Shown: positions 43,801 to 55,745, counted from the stretch's first letter. The stretch: DNA of 64,000 bases from Flectonema sp. DT1601 (GCA_964019425.1 OZ025782.1:1054001-1118000); one strand, 5' to 3'. The notes: generated by a model not told the origin, from the sequence alone. Program-made: numbers and translations.

Positions 43801-44696
43801 GTCTCAACATCTGAAAAGGTCTTCTTCAGAAGTTCTTCCTTCGTTTTTTCACTAAACGGATTTCTTGCTGCCAATACTAACGGACAGTCGTCTTTAAATA
43901 ACTTACTCTGAGGAATGAAGTAAAAGAATCCTCCTTCACTGTGAATAAATTGGTGTTCACATACTTCTCTTCCAAGTGATACAGATATCTTTCTTAGGCA
44001 GTACGTTCCACGAGGAGTGTTTGTAATTACGTTGGAATCATCAGAAAGACGTATCTTAGCAGCAACTAGAATCCTCTTCGTTCCATAAGTGAAATAATTA
44101 CAAAACGGTGTAGTAAATGATGAATTACTATTGTTATCATAGAGTAGTACGCTGGCTACTGCTGCGCTGTTTCTCGCAACGCGAGAAGGAAGACTTGGTT
44201 CAGATGACAAGTGAAATATTAGATTCGCGCAGCTATAAAATCCAACAGGAAATCCATTTGAAGCCTCTTGGATACCTCCCTCAGCAGTCAGAGTCTTTTC
44301 TTCCCAAAACAGTTCTTGAGCTATCGTTTCAACAATTGGTTCGATTTCTTCTTTGAATGCGTCAACAAAGTTTTGAAGAAGTGTTTCCTTTTCACTGTAA
44401 GAACATCTGCTGCTTAAGATATGTTGATATTCATCATTCCAGTCCCTTAGAACGTTTCCGACATCATCTTCTTGAGATTGAGAACCGACTGCAGTAGTCA
44501 TAATAGGAGATTGTTTGCATAAGTTTATATAATTAGAAATCCAAACATCCTCTGCATCGTCACTACCTGTCCCTGACTTACCTTTCTTATAAAATTCACA
44601 CCATTCATCACTCTTTGGAGGTTCTAAGGAATGTTGAAATGGGATTCCAATAGCGGTACTTCTTCTTCTACCACGTCTCTCCTCTCCCCCTTCCAT
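40883..44696 (-). CDS. 1125-aa TPR and coiled-coil protein (seven exons), CLU-like at best
   Basis: Seven exons, 43368-44696, 43203-43292, 42424-43128, 42236-42358, 41361-42160, 41181-41292 and 40883-41101. All junctions have GT/AG and matching phase. The N-terminal 440 residues form a globular region (EEKTLTAEGGIQEASNGFPV; IPRGIHKSFIRYLGDLLGLA), and the small second exon adds VLLKSVATHLIRPQLLDLV. The middle has TPR-like helix pairs (VALIDNSKTSDCEVVPSLAL, FEAAADVISRGLCLCEG, KVSALRYLGHLRMHESPEIG). The last 300 residues are a Pro/Ser linker and a charged coiled coil (ESEKNKITIEKTSLKNRKEK, then FEEKIQNRLQAQRNYEDETI). Domain order recalls CLU/TIF31-type proteins (CLU region then TPR), but the match is weak. 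The last two exons lie where a misleading plus-strand frame also exists. CTTGCAG lies about 40 nt before ATG. Confidence 0.72.
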
Positions 44697-45084
44697 CACG
44701 TTCTCCGCGTTCTAATAATCGACGTTAGTATTGTGTCTGCAAGTAAATATCACTATGTAGGTTTTAATTTTTTTTTTTTTTTTGAATAAACAAACAGAGT
44801 CACAAGTTTCGTATAGTTTCCTGTGAGATGAATGATTATTAATACAAAAGCTCCCTCGCAAATCCACAACTTACGGATCAACAGACGTACAGAAGTAACT
44901 GAGTACGGAAATGGCTCCTAAAGAGCGAAAATACCATTTGAACCGGACAGCAAGTCGTGAAGGAAGTGCAATATGATTGAGAAAACAGCCAACTTTTTAA
45001 GTGATGACAACGAACCTGACACGAATATGGCGACAGACGCTGTACCTTTTTTTGTTGCAAAAAAAGTAACAGATTCAAACAGGT
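44697..45084. other. Intergenic spacer with T15 tract
   Basis: 388 bp. A T run at about 44769-44783 is the only notable feature, apart from the acceptor-like CTTGCAG near 44740 for the gene to the left. Confidence 0.6.
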
Positions 45085-46579
45085 TCATCTCGCAATACCA
45101 ACAACGAGATTTCCCTGTTGTGGGCGAACAGTCGTAAAGAACAATTCAACAACAAGATCTTCTCGATAAGTATCGTGTTTAGTATCCTTACAAGCTTTAT
45201 CGAGGTGAGCCTTGTCTAGTCGAACAGTTTCGGGAGCAAATCCTGTTTTGAATTGGTTACAGTGAGAATCTCATAAAGATACTACAATAATATTTATCGC
45301 AGTACTACACAAACCTGTATTGAGCCAAAGGTGGAATAAATGATCTTCTCCTCTGAAGATTCCGGCCTTCGCTTTGAAAACAAATTTGATGTCACCGCAA
45401 AGTTGAATTTCACGACCTCGGCCAGCCAACTCCCATTCGTATCCCCACTCTCGTTGCGCCTGTTTTTATTTGTTTAGCTGAAATGTTCTCTATTCGAAAT
45501 GCAACCCCGCAACAAGTAGGCTAGAGCAAAGAGAAGAAGTCGGGAATTCACATACCAACTTCGTTGGGAGTCTCTTCCGTGAGTCGAGAACCTCTGAAGT
45601 TTGTCCTTCGAGAACTAAAAAATACGGATCACAGCCTCCGTGTTTTATCGACCCGTGAACAACCACCCTTTCGAGGCGGAGTTTTCTTGGGTTTGGTTCG
45701 CAACTGTTATGCTGCGTCAACATGGTTTCCCAATATCGAACGTATCTGTAGCGAGTTAGTTGTTATCTCTGTTAATGATCGCTTGGAGTGAAGTAGTTTT
45801 GTTGAAAACAAAAATAAATAAACAAACCTGATTTGTGACGGAATAGTCACACCTTTCCCATCGTGAGTACGAGAGTCTCCGAAACATTTTAGCGCATCGT
45901 CAGCTTTTCTCAAAGTGCTATTTGTTGACATTAAGAAAGCGGCGATCATAACTCCAGTTCGACCTTTTCCTGCTTTACAATGGATCGCTAAAACATTGAG
46001 AGGGTCTGCACCAAGCCATTCTGCAGCGTCTTCACAAAAAGTTGGAATTATTGAAATAGGAGATGGAGGGTTGTGATCATCGAATGGGAATCTTCGATAC
46101 GCTCCTCCAAATCTATTTTGATGATCGTACTGTCTCTCACTGCAGAGATTATAAACTCTGTAATGGTTTTTGTGACGAGTTTCGAAGAATCGTTCGACTT
46201 CATCAATTGGGTTTCTGTAGTAACCTTCTGTACCGTGACTTGGAAATCCCATAGCGACTATACGAGGGGTGATGTAGGTCAGATCGAGGTCAAAACCGTC
46301 TTCTTGGAATCGAATTTTGTTTTGACTGACCATACCACGTAGAGTACTCGCTACACCTCCACCTACTGCACCTTTTGTACTTTTAGCTGCTTCTGCTTCT
46401 CGTATTTGTGCTTCTGCTAACACTCGTCTCTTCATTTTAACTATTTCAGCTTGACCCAACATATCGACGCAGTAATTACAGTGATTGGTCATTATGTGAG
46501 GTGGAAAAGTTTCGTTACAGAATGGACATCTCGCAAGAATTGATGTCTGACCTGCTTCAGCCGCCCCATCCAACGACAT
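45085..46579 (-). CDS. PTEN: PTEN phosphatase with C2 domain and extra N-terminal zinc finger
   Basis: Four exons, 45828-46579, 45556-45745, 45315-45459 and 45085-45242, give 414 aa (human PTEN is 403). The phosphatase core starts with DGFDLDLTYITPRIVAMGFP, has YRNPIDEVERFFETRHKNHY, the WPD-loop FDDHNPP, and the catalytic P-loop HCKAGKGRTGVMI, with both PTEN lysines. The C2 domain is spread over the later exons: YVRYWETMLTQHNSCEPNPR, CGDIKFVFKAK, HLFHLWLNTG, and VRLDKAHLDKACKD near the end. It dephosphorylates PtdIns(3,4,5)P3. Unlike human PTEN, a zinc-finger-like CPFCNETFPPHIMTNHCNYC lies just upstream of the phosphatase. ATG 46579 directly follows GAGCAG; an in-frame ATG at 46666 exists in AT-rich, UTR-like sequence. 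Confidence 0.95.
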
Positions 46580-47836
46580 CTGCTCCTCTTTTAATACAAC
46601 GTTGCTTTTTAATTCGCCATTTATATATTCAAATCGTTTTAATAACCTATATAAAGTGGGTAACATAAAACTTATCTCAAAAGTTATTCATCTTTGATAG
46701 GTTTCAAACAACAGAGGTCTTAAACAAGTTTTTTCTTAAAAATAAAAATACAAAAACTCTTTTCTTTTTCTACTGCATCTGTAGTACTTGGGCCTTTCGG
46801 TAAGTTTTGGGGATTTTTTTCTAGTTAGTTATCAGTGATCAGTCGATAAAAAAAAATCAATTGCAAAAAGAATTCGGGCAACAAACACACGATAGTTGGG
46901 GTTCGGGCTAAAATTAAAAAAAATCGTTCTTCCGACCATTCTCCTTACCCAGCTCTCTTCAACGAAGAAAGTAAGAGGGACTGCGGTGCCAGGCCTGGCC
47001 TACTCATCGTGTTTGCCCGTCTCAGCAACGGGAATACGTCAACAAGGTTATTTTTTTTTTACCATTTAACAGAGTTCCCGCTATAAATATCAACTTATGC
47101 GGGATGTCAACTAATGAGTGGCGCTGAGTTATGTTTAGGGGAGTAGCTTGATAGGGGGGGATTTGGATAAATAAATCAAAGGCGGGGAGATGAACAACAA
47201 CAAAAATAAAAAAGTTCACTCATTCTCAGACGGATGATAATGTGTCCGAGTTTCATTCTTGAGTTTTTATAAAAATTCACACTAATAAATCACAAAAAAA
47301 AAAAAAAAGAAAAAGAAAAAAGGTATAAAAACACATTGTTTTGCTGTTCCACAAAACTCTGTGGTTTTAATTCTAGTTAGTTATATTTGATTAGGATTCG
47401 TTTCGAAAAAAATCATCGAAAATAATATCCATCAAACTTGCCAGGAAAGGCAAGCATATGTTAGCTTTTTTTGATTAGCTGTAAGTAATCTCTTTTAACT
47501 AATTGTCTTACGTCGATGAGGAGCAGATTTTTTTCATTCAATATGTATCATAATACAGTTGTTATCAACAAAAAATCCAGTTGAATAATAATAGTCACAA
47601 AATATTGATGAGCCTCATGAAGCAACAAAAATAAAAAAAAGAAGAAGAACAAGAAAAAAAAGAAAAAAAAAGGATCACGAAGGATTCAAACAGAATCAGG
47701 CCAACTGCAAAAAAAAGAAAAGGGGACGTCGAAGATGCTTTAAGCACACCCTGCCAACGGTTTATCACTTCAGCAAGTGAGCGTACATTAAGAAGATGTC
47801 ATAATTGTCGCCACGCACTTGATCATTCTAGGACTA
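46580..47836. other. Intergenic region with repeats R1, R2
   Basis: Repeat R2 copy a (46826-47005), an R1 partial (47325-47360), purine-rich low-complexity sequence (47620-47720) and A tracts. No gene. Confidence 0.7.
46826..47005. repeat. Dispersed SINE-like repeat R2, copy a
   Basis: Shares ATCAGTCGATAAAAA, TTGGGGTTCGGGCTAAAATT, CCTTACCCAGCTCTCTTCAA, GAAGAAAGTAAG and GGTGCCAGGCCTG with 55735-55905. The core can fold as a hairpin around CTCTTC-AAC-GAAGA. Confidence 0.85.
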
Positions 47837-50800
47837 TTATCTTCTTAACAATGGGTCGGTGGGTTTTCGTGGAAGCGAGCAGTTATCTTCATTGCATTCA
47901 CCTCCCCATTCATAGTAATTGATCGGACTTGGCCAGAGTGGACACTCGCCGAGTTCCTGAACAGTGTTACCATATTCATCTAACTCTTTTGAAGGTTCAG
48001 TTGTTAGTTTGAGGGGGGCAAGGTGAGCGTCAGGGAAGCGTTTCATCATCGCTGTGAACTCTCTAGAAGTAGGAAGGATTCCGTGAAGAACCATTGATGT
48101 GTCGGTTATGTTTTGAAGAATTTGCCATCCGTAACCTCTGTTGATGCAGTGACCTCGACAGTCTGAGAGGAAATTAAATCTCATGTTAGCCAGAAAAAAC
48201 CATCTCCCAACCATAACATCTTCATACTTAAAGTCGATGTTCCCTCGTACAAGCGTCGAATCACGCACCCAATCAGCCATATCAAAGCTCATGGTCACTA
48301 ACAATCCTGAGGTCCTAGAAATACCATACCAGGGAACTGCCCTTCCATGATAAATCATCGGAAACGTAAACGAGTCCAGTTCGTTTGCCAACATATTAAG
48401 TCGATAGAATGCGTCATCGTCTCCTTTACAAATGTAGTCAGCTTTGACGTGGCCCGCAACAAATGAGTAAAATGCATAGGACTTTCGACTCATGCCGATG
48501 AGTACATCGTTACTCTTTCCTCCAACACCAGTCCAGTTGCCTTCTTTCAAATTAAAAAACAAAATGTCTTTTGTAATCTTCGCTTCTTCCAACAATTCAG
48601 GAGAATACGTAAATTGCGTCGAAGGGTGGTATGCCAGTAGGTACTTCGCAAGTATAGTTGCATCGGGGCGTTTATGATGATTCCACACTCGAGAGTATCG
48701 TAAAAAGGAATCTCTTTGCAACTTTCTGAAGTAAGCTCCCTTGGTTGTGTCTACAGATGGAATACCGAATGCTACGACCCAATGTTTCTTGTAGTCAGCG
48801 TCATTTGGGAACAAGTCTTCTCGAACGTGTGCGAACAGTGGGCTTATTCTCTTCTTGCGTCTATCAGCAGTTAAGATGTACCCCGTTTCATCTTGAGTGC
48901 TAGCTAGTTGTAATCTTGCACCCGTCAAGTTTCGCAAAGCTGGGATCAATGTACCAGGGTATGGAGACTGCTGCACTGGAGCAAAATTTTGAACCCGCTT
49001 CAAAAATAACTTTTCGTACCTTGACTCCATCCCGTCTGCATCTTTTTCATTTGTCCACCAATCACATATTACTTGTTCGGAGGTAGCTCTCTGTTTTAAT
49101 TGAGTATTTATATGTAATTAGAGTACAGAAGTTGAGAAGGCAATAACATACGCAAACATCCCACGGAGCTGACTGGAAGGTTATAATTCGAAAATGTGCA
49201 CTCTTGTATTTGAGGTAGTCGGGATTCTTCAAAATGAAGTCCGTGTTGACACTGAAACGATATCCCAGATCATACCATCTTGAGGGATAAATTTCGTTGA
49301 TGAATGTTTCGAATGAAGTGCCTTTTCTCATTTGCGAGCTCATTCGATTTAGTCTACTTACCGTGCTTTCACTTGGCGAGAGTACCATCGTAGACGTTGA
49401 GAAGTATGTCGTCCATGACCCGTCGTACTTCAAGGGAGCAGCAAGCTTAACTCCTTCCAATGGCATCCTTGCGAGAGCATTAATATCACCACTGATGTAT
49501 GATTTAGAGTCGAGGTATATTATTCGATCGATACCTCGCATTCCCCAAAGTGCTCGTAGAGCTAATTGGGAGTTATTAAACCCATTGACTAGCGTGCAGA
49601 TGTTCCAACCTGATTTTAATAATATTTTTCTTGCTTTTGTTGACATAAGTTTATCTTTGTGTTCTAATACCCACGGAGTGAATGGATCCCGTAGTTTTAA
49701 GTTTGCTCGTCGGACCATCTTCAACAACGAATTCAATTCACCAGCGGTTCCGGTACCCTCCAGCATTGTCCACAGGGTCAGTTTCTGAGTCTTCACTAAA
49801 CTAGTATTTGCACAGAGCGGTAAGTCTTCTTGGATTGGTGTGCCGTTATCCAACAAGGTTGATGCTCTATCTTCTGGAGTATACTGCCATAGATTCACTC
49901 CCACCATTGCCCCAACAATGAACAACAACACATAGCGACGGCTTCGGAAACTGGACGACGACGTAATGTTTTCGGATGCTTCACCCCCCGCAGATTTCTG
50001 AAAAGTGAAATATTAATAAGATCTGAACAGTACAAAAACACAATAACATTTCGGAAATTTACGAGTCATAATCAAGTAACTTTGTTCCTTCCCTTACCCT
50101 CTTGTGCCCCCCTAGGAGGTGATTGTTTGACAAAGGCAGCTAGCTATGGGTGACCCGCACCAGTAGAGAACCCAATCACCCCCCCTAGTATGTTGACATA
50201 CAGTCAGTTAGCTAGTCCAGCACCGATGACCGCAGGGGGTTTTGGGTGACCCGCACGAACTAAAATCATGGAGATCGTGTTTTATATAACTTTGGTTAGA
50301 ATAATTTATTCCCAGCTGTCCACCCTTCCTCAGAATTTAAAAGAGATAGAAAACAAAATCGTAAAATCAAAACCTTCAAAGTACCCAAGGTAAGTAATAA
50401 GTAAGGTTAAATAGGAAAGTATCTTTCCATATCTTTTGGAGAGACGAAAGCTACAATAAATCACTAAAAAAATAATAATATAAATATCCATGCGATGAAA
50501 TTTCTGAGTTAGTATTGAACACTTTAGATCACGAAAGAATAGGTCGGAAGTTACATGCGACAACTGGTATCTTTTTTATCAAAAGGTGACAACCAAATGG
50601 CTGTAGGTTTTGGGTTGGAGTTTTCAGTTCGTTTTTTAAGACGAACTATTCAATGTTATTCGAGAAGGCTTTTGAAAGCTCCCATCGAAACTAAGAAAGG
50701 TATTCATTCAGAATACTCTGTTCTTTATATTCCTAATAACAATCAAATCACCCCCTTCGCTCATTCAGGGGTGTTTTAATTTTTATGAAAGGATACGTAT

Positions 50801-51054
50801 AATCTACTGGAAAACATTAAAACTTTTTTTTTTTTTTTTTTTTTTTTGTTTCTGTTTTTTTTTTTTTTTTTCTGAAAGAAGAGAGAGTATGCCAAAGAGC
50901 TAGCTCTAATTTCTGACGATAAATGTCCCCTAAAAAAAATAGATCAGTTCATCTGACCACAAAAATCTTTCAAGAAGAGTGCTACGGAGTTTAAATTAAA
51001 AAAGAAAAAAAACGAAAGAAAATCAAATAACACACATAAAGACGTTCTTACCAT
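47837..51054 (-). CDS. Fused glycosyltransferase 1: GT8-like plus GT31-like, 700 aa
   Basis: Two coding blocks, 49152-49997 and 47837-49090, join across a 61-bp intron. A codon-sized first exon (51052-51054, the ATG) is placed upstream of a 1054-bp intron, because TCAACTGTCAG-ACTCCG-ATG is followed at once by GTAAGAACG and the downstream exon starts in phase after TTTTCAG. Result: 700 aa, a type II protein with signal anchor YVLLFIVGAMVGVNLW. The GT8 (glycogenin-like) domain is at about 60-280 (RIIYLDSKSYISGDINAL; FQSAPWDVC), but the DxD position reads DSK. The GT31 beta-1,3-glycosyltransferase domain is at about 380-640, with donor motif YICKGDDDAFYRLN and EDVMVGRWFF. Probably Golgi. Its paralogue lies to the right. 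The first exon is inference; the two-domain join is strong. Confidence 0.85.
49998..51051. other. Large putative intron containing repeats
   Basis: 1054 bp between GTAAGAACG (donor side, at 51051) and TTTTCAG (at 49998). It holds two GGGTGACCCGCAC repeats, T tracts (50826-50845, 50858-50870) and no gene. If the inferred ATG exon is wrong, this is plain intergenic DNA. Confidence 0.5.
50148..50280. repeat. Repeat R6 with GGGTGACCCGCAC units
   Basis: GGGTGACCCGCACCAGTAGA at 50148 and GGGTGACCCGCACGAACTAA at 50243. A related GGGTAACCCGCACCAGTAGA is at about 51669, followed by a CAGCTGGAAGG segment shared with 35590-35650. Confidence 0.8.
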
Positions 51055-52902
51055 CGGAGTCTGACAGTTGAAAACGCCCTCGAAACTGGAAGATTTGCTT
51101 CAAATAAATAAGGAAGTTAGACAGCAAAGCTTTTGAACTGATGGATACCTAAATCAGTAAAAGGTCTCCGTCACGGAGAGATTGTGTTTTTAAAGCTTTT
51201 TCCAAAAAAAAAAAAAAAAAAAAGAAAATGATCTGGGTAGTATTGAATACCACCATCTTTTCCGTTCCACATATAAATCCGGTTATCCATGACTACCACA
51301 AACGCCGCCATTCCACGAAAGAAAAATAAAAAAACTTGGAATCAAGAATTAATATTGTAAGGGACTCTACCGAAGGTATAAAAAAAGAGTATCAGGGGAA
51401 CACAAATAACTATACCAATTTGTAAGGAACAGATAAATGAGACGTTTATCTTTGCTACGGATATGTAGTAGTTAAGAATACGAGTTAGTTATAACATACA
51501 GCAGTAAATCAAGGAAATACAAGGTATTGTTTATAAAGAAAACAAGCTATTCCTTACCTTTCCATAACGTTAGTTTCAGGTCTTAATTTTTTTTCTTATC
51601 TGTCCCTCTTAGGCCTTAGTTAGAATATAGGATTTGTTAGTTAGCAAGCCTGATGACTGTTGGGGTCTGGGTAACCCGCACCAGTAGAGCCGAATCACGG
51701 ATCGCGTATAGCCTCAGCTGGAAGGATCAAAATTCTGCCTTTCCTAAGACTAACAGGTTGGAACGAAAAAACGAAATGACCAGGGGAATGTGTGGAGATG
51801 AGAGTAAATAAATAAAACATCTTTTTTTTTTTTTTTTTTTTGTTTTTTAAAAAAAAAAAGTTTTTTTTTATTGCATAATATATAAAAACCTTTCTTCATG
51901 AAATAATCGCAACGAAAGAAATTAAAAAAAAAAAAAAAAAAAAACATGACTCGGACCCCCCCCCATTCAATTGTCCCAAGCAATATTATTAAACGAAGGT
52001 TCTTAAAAGATGTATCGCAACATTGAGACAACACGAATTACTATACCAATCTGAAAGGAACAGAATCAAGGAAGCTCAAATGAAACAGACCTTAGAACAT
52101 GCTAAAGAAGGTCAACAATAACAAATTTGCAGTTTTTCTCTAATCCATCCAACTACAAACACACTGAAACTGATCTGGAAAAAGGCAAGAAAGATGATAA
52201 TTGATACTTTTTTTTTTTTTTTGAGGTCTTGCACACTGGAAAGAAAATTTTAGAACACAGTTGAATACTTCTTCTTATGTTACCGTAACAGTCGTAACTT
52301 ATGAGTATGACATACGCATTAAATTAGAACTTGTCTGAGGAACCTAACAGACCCCCAAGAGGAAGGGGGAAGGTCTTGCCAAGGGTCACGACACATAAAC
52401 AAAGAACAGGGAGATAAAATAAAAAATAAAAAATTCAACTTAAAATACGAAACAATGATAAAAAGAGAAAGCGAAGAAGAACCTCAAAAAGAGTTCCCTG
52501 TTGTCGCAAATGATATATCATTTATGTGACCAAAAAAGAGATTAAAAAAAACCGCTATGCTTGCGAAGGACCTTACCTTAATCCCATAAGCATTCGAAAG
52601 CCCTTTTTCAATCCGAATAGTAGTACCTACCGAACTGAAAAAAATAAAAACAAAAACAAAAATAAAAATAAGGAAATAATCAAAAAACCGAAGAATAAAT
52701 TAAATTTGATGATTGAAAGTGAATAAAAGAAAAACCGACTTCTCAAACAGAAGTGTTTTTTATTTTACTTTTTTTTTGTATCTCTTTTGTTGATCAGCAG
52801 AATTTTCCTACTTTTCATTTGTTTGAAGTTTTTCGCACACTGACAACAATTATAACAATCGTATCTATGGTAGAGTAACAAGGAGCATTGCTACTAACAG
52901 AT
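51055..52902. other. Intergenic repeat-rich region between the glycosyltransferase paralogues
   Basis: R6-related segment (about 51655-51765), T/A tracts (51823-51841, 51925-51944, 52208-52222), and purine-rich low complexity near 52630-52720. Some small frames occur on both strands; none looks like protein. Confidence 0.65.
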
Positions 52903-55256
52903 TTATCTCATAAGCAGCGGGTCAACAGGCCTCCGCGGAAGCGAGCAAGTGTTGTTTGCAAAGCAATAACCTCCCCAATTATAATAATTAATGGGATCTG
53001 GTCTGTCTGGACATTCACCGATTTCATCAAAGGCGATACCGAATTTATCCAAGTTACCTCTAGGCTTCGTTTTTAATTTATGTCTGGGAAGATGTCTATC
53101 AGGAAATCGCTTCATCATGTCTGAAAATGCTTCAGGAGTCGGAAGGATTCCGTGAAGAACCATTGATGTGTCGGTTATGTTTTGAAGAATTTCCCATCCG
53201 TAACCTCTGTTGATGCAGTGACCTCGACAGTCTTTGAGAAAATTAAATCTCAAATTACCCAGAAAAAACCACAACCCAACCATGACGTCTTCAAACCTAA
53301 AGTCGATATTATCCTCGACGAGCATAGAATCACGCACCCAATCAGCCATATCAAAACTCATGGTCACCAACAATCCTGATGTCCTAGCAATACCATACCA
53401 GGGAATCTGCCTTCCATGATAGATCATCGGAAACGTATAAGACTGCAGGTCGTTTGCCAACATATTAAGTCGATAGAATGCGTCATCGTCTCCTTTACAA
53501 ATGTAGTCAGCTCTGATCCTGTCCGCAACAAACGCGTAGAATGCATAGGCCTTTCGACTCATGCCGATGAGTACATCGTCCTGCTTCGATCCGTGTCCGG
53601 ACCATACCCCTTCATTCAAATCAAAAAAGAGAATGTCTTTTGTAATCTTCGCTTCTTCCAACAATTCAGGAGAATACGTATAATTCGTCGAAGGGTGGTA
53701 TGCCAGTAGGTACTTCGCAAGCACAGTTGCATCAGAACTCTTGTGATAATTCCACACTCGAGAGTATCGTAAAAAGGAATCTCTTTGCAACTTTCTGAAG
53801 TAAGCTCCCTTTTTTGTGTCTACTGCTGGAATACCGAATGCTACGACCCAATGTTTGTCGTAGTCAGCGTCATTTGGGAACAAGTCTTCTCGAACGAGTG
53901 GGATCAGTGGGTTTTTTCTCTTTGGGCGTCTATCAGGGGTATATATGTACCCTGCCGAATCTTGAGTAGCCTCTGTTTTCTGTCTACCAGTCTCCAGTCC
54001 CTTTTCATACACAATTGGAACTACTGTTCCTGGGAAAGGCAGCTGCGCTACAGGAGAATCATCTTGCACTGGCTTCTGAAATAAGTTACTGTACCTCGAT
54101 ACTTCACCATCTGAATCCGTTTCGGATACCCACCAGTCGCATCCGAGTTCAATTTCACTTTCGTTTCCGTTTTGCTGTTTGGGTTGCATTAAGGTACGTT
54201 AGTCCCATCGAACCATCTAGTAGCTGGTTCACTCCGAAGTTTCCCTCAGGATAGCTGGAACCATAAAAGGAGTTACGCCAGGTAAAGCGAATGATTAGAG
54301 GCATTGGGGATATCGTTTCCTCGACCTATTCTCAAACTTTAAATGGGCGTGAACGCGGGGTTGCTCAATTGAATCCCGATGACATTGATAAGCCGATAAT
54401 GTTAAAAGAGAAAATAATAACATACGCAAACATCCCACGGAGCTGACTCAAAGGTTATTATTCTCATCTGTGCCCTCTTGTGCTCATACAACTCTGGTTC
54501 GTATTTGAAGATCTCAGTGTTAGTTCCGTAATGGTAGCTCAAGTCGTACCACCTTGTGAGGCAAAGCTCGTTGATGAAAACTTCAAATGAACTGCCCTCT
54601 GCTTGGGCACTCCCTCGATTCAATTTGCGGTAGGTGAGATAATTTGGACGAATTACCATCACACTTGTGGTGAAGTTTGTCGTCCACGCCTCCTCGTTAT
54701 ATTTTGAAGTAGCTGCGAGTTGAACACCTCCCAATGGAATACTCGTGAGAGCATTAATATCACCACTGATGTATGTTTTAGGGTCGAGGTATATTATTCT
54801 ATTGATACCTCTCATTCCCCAAAGTGCTCGTAGAGCTAGTTTGGAGTCATTAAAACCATCGACTAGCGTGCAGATGTTCCAACCTGATTCCAACAAGGCA
54901 TATCTTGCTGTTGGTGATATAAGGTTATCTTTGTGTTCTAATACCCACGGAGTGAATGGATCCCGTAGGTTCAAGTTTGCTCGTCGGATCATCTTCGATA
55001 ACGCAGTCATTTCACCAGAAGCGCCATCACCCTCCAGCATTGTCCACAGGGTCAGGTTTTCAGTCTTCATCAAAGAACCATCAACACAAAGTGGTAAAGG
55101 TTCAGTGTAGATTGGTTTCCTTTTAACTTCAGTCACTGACTCGCCTTTTAATATGATAATTGGTCTAGGTTTTTGTTTATGGTTTGACACCAACAATAAC
55201 AAACAAGCCACAGATATAATACCATAGCAATAATGCGGGATTCGAGGGATACTCAT
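52903..55256 (-). CDS. Fused glycosyltransferase 2: GT8-like plus GT31-like, 700 aa
   Basis: Paralogue of the gene at 47837. Exons 54426-55256 and 52903-54174 join in phase 0 across a 251-bp intron placed at the same site (after APWDVC), giving again 700 aa. Type II anchor: CYGIISVACLLLLVSN. GT8-like domain: WNICTLVDGFNDSKLALRAL and IIYLDPKTYISGDINAL, with the DxD position reading DPK, so it too lacks the second Asp. GT31-like domain: DYICKGDDDAFYRLNMLAND, TSGLLVTMSFDMADWVRDS, EDVMVGLWFF, CRGHCINRGYGW. The two genes are very similar in the GT31 half and less so in the stem and GT8 half. The ATG follows AAACACAG by 17 nt; here ATG and anchor share one exon. Confidence 0.87.
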
Positions 55257-55734
55257 TTATATTAAACTTGGATCTGTGTTTAAAATGTGTGGTTTTTTTT
55301 AAAAGAAAATACATATTTTTAATTTAGAAAAGAAAACGGAAATCCATTGTGACAAAAAAAACCTGTTACGAAAATAAAAAAAGTTTACAAAGATATATAA
55401 AAATCTGTACTTTTTTTCTAATATTGAGTTATATTATTCATTTATTTCTTTTTTTTTCAATTGGAATCTAACACCCGAATTTCTTTTATTTTTTTCCCAT
55501 AACTTCACAACGTTGTTGAGAAGATTTAAGAAAAAAAAAAAAAAAAAAAAAAAAGAGGTATCATAATAATTCCAAAGTAATGATGAAAAAAGAAATACTA
55601 CCTTTAAGTTCGGTATCGTAATTCTTTTGTTTTCAAGCTGTATACTTTTCGAAATACAACTATTATTAGAGAGCTAGCACCAAGTAGCGAAGAACAAAAT
55701 AACAATTTCAGATTAGCTAGTAGTATTAAGTATC

Positions 55735-55745
55735 ATCAGTCAATC

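Noticed and set aside
52526-52726. Lys/Asn-rich plus-strand frame
   Set aside because: Arises from AAAAATA-type low-complexity sequence; no protein features.
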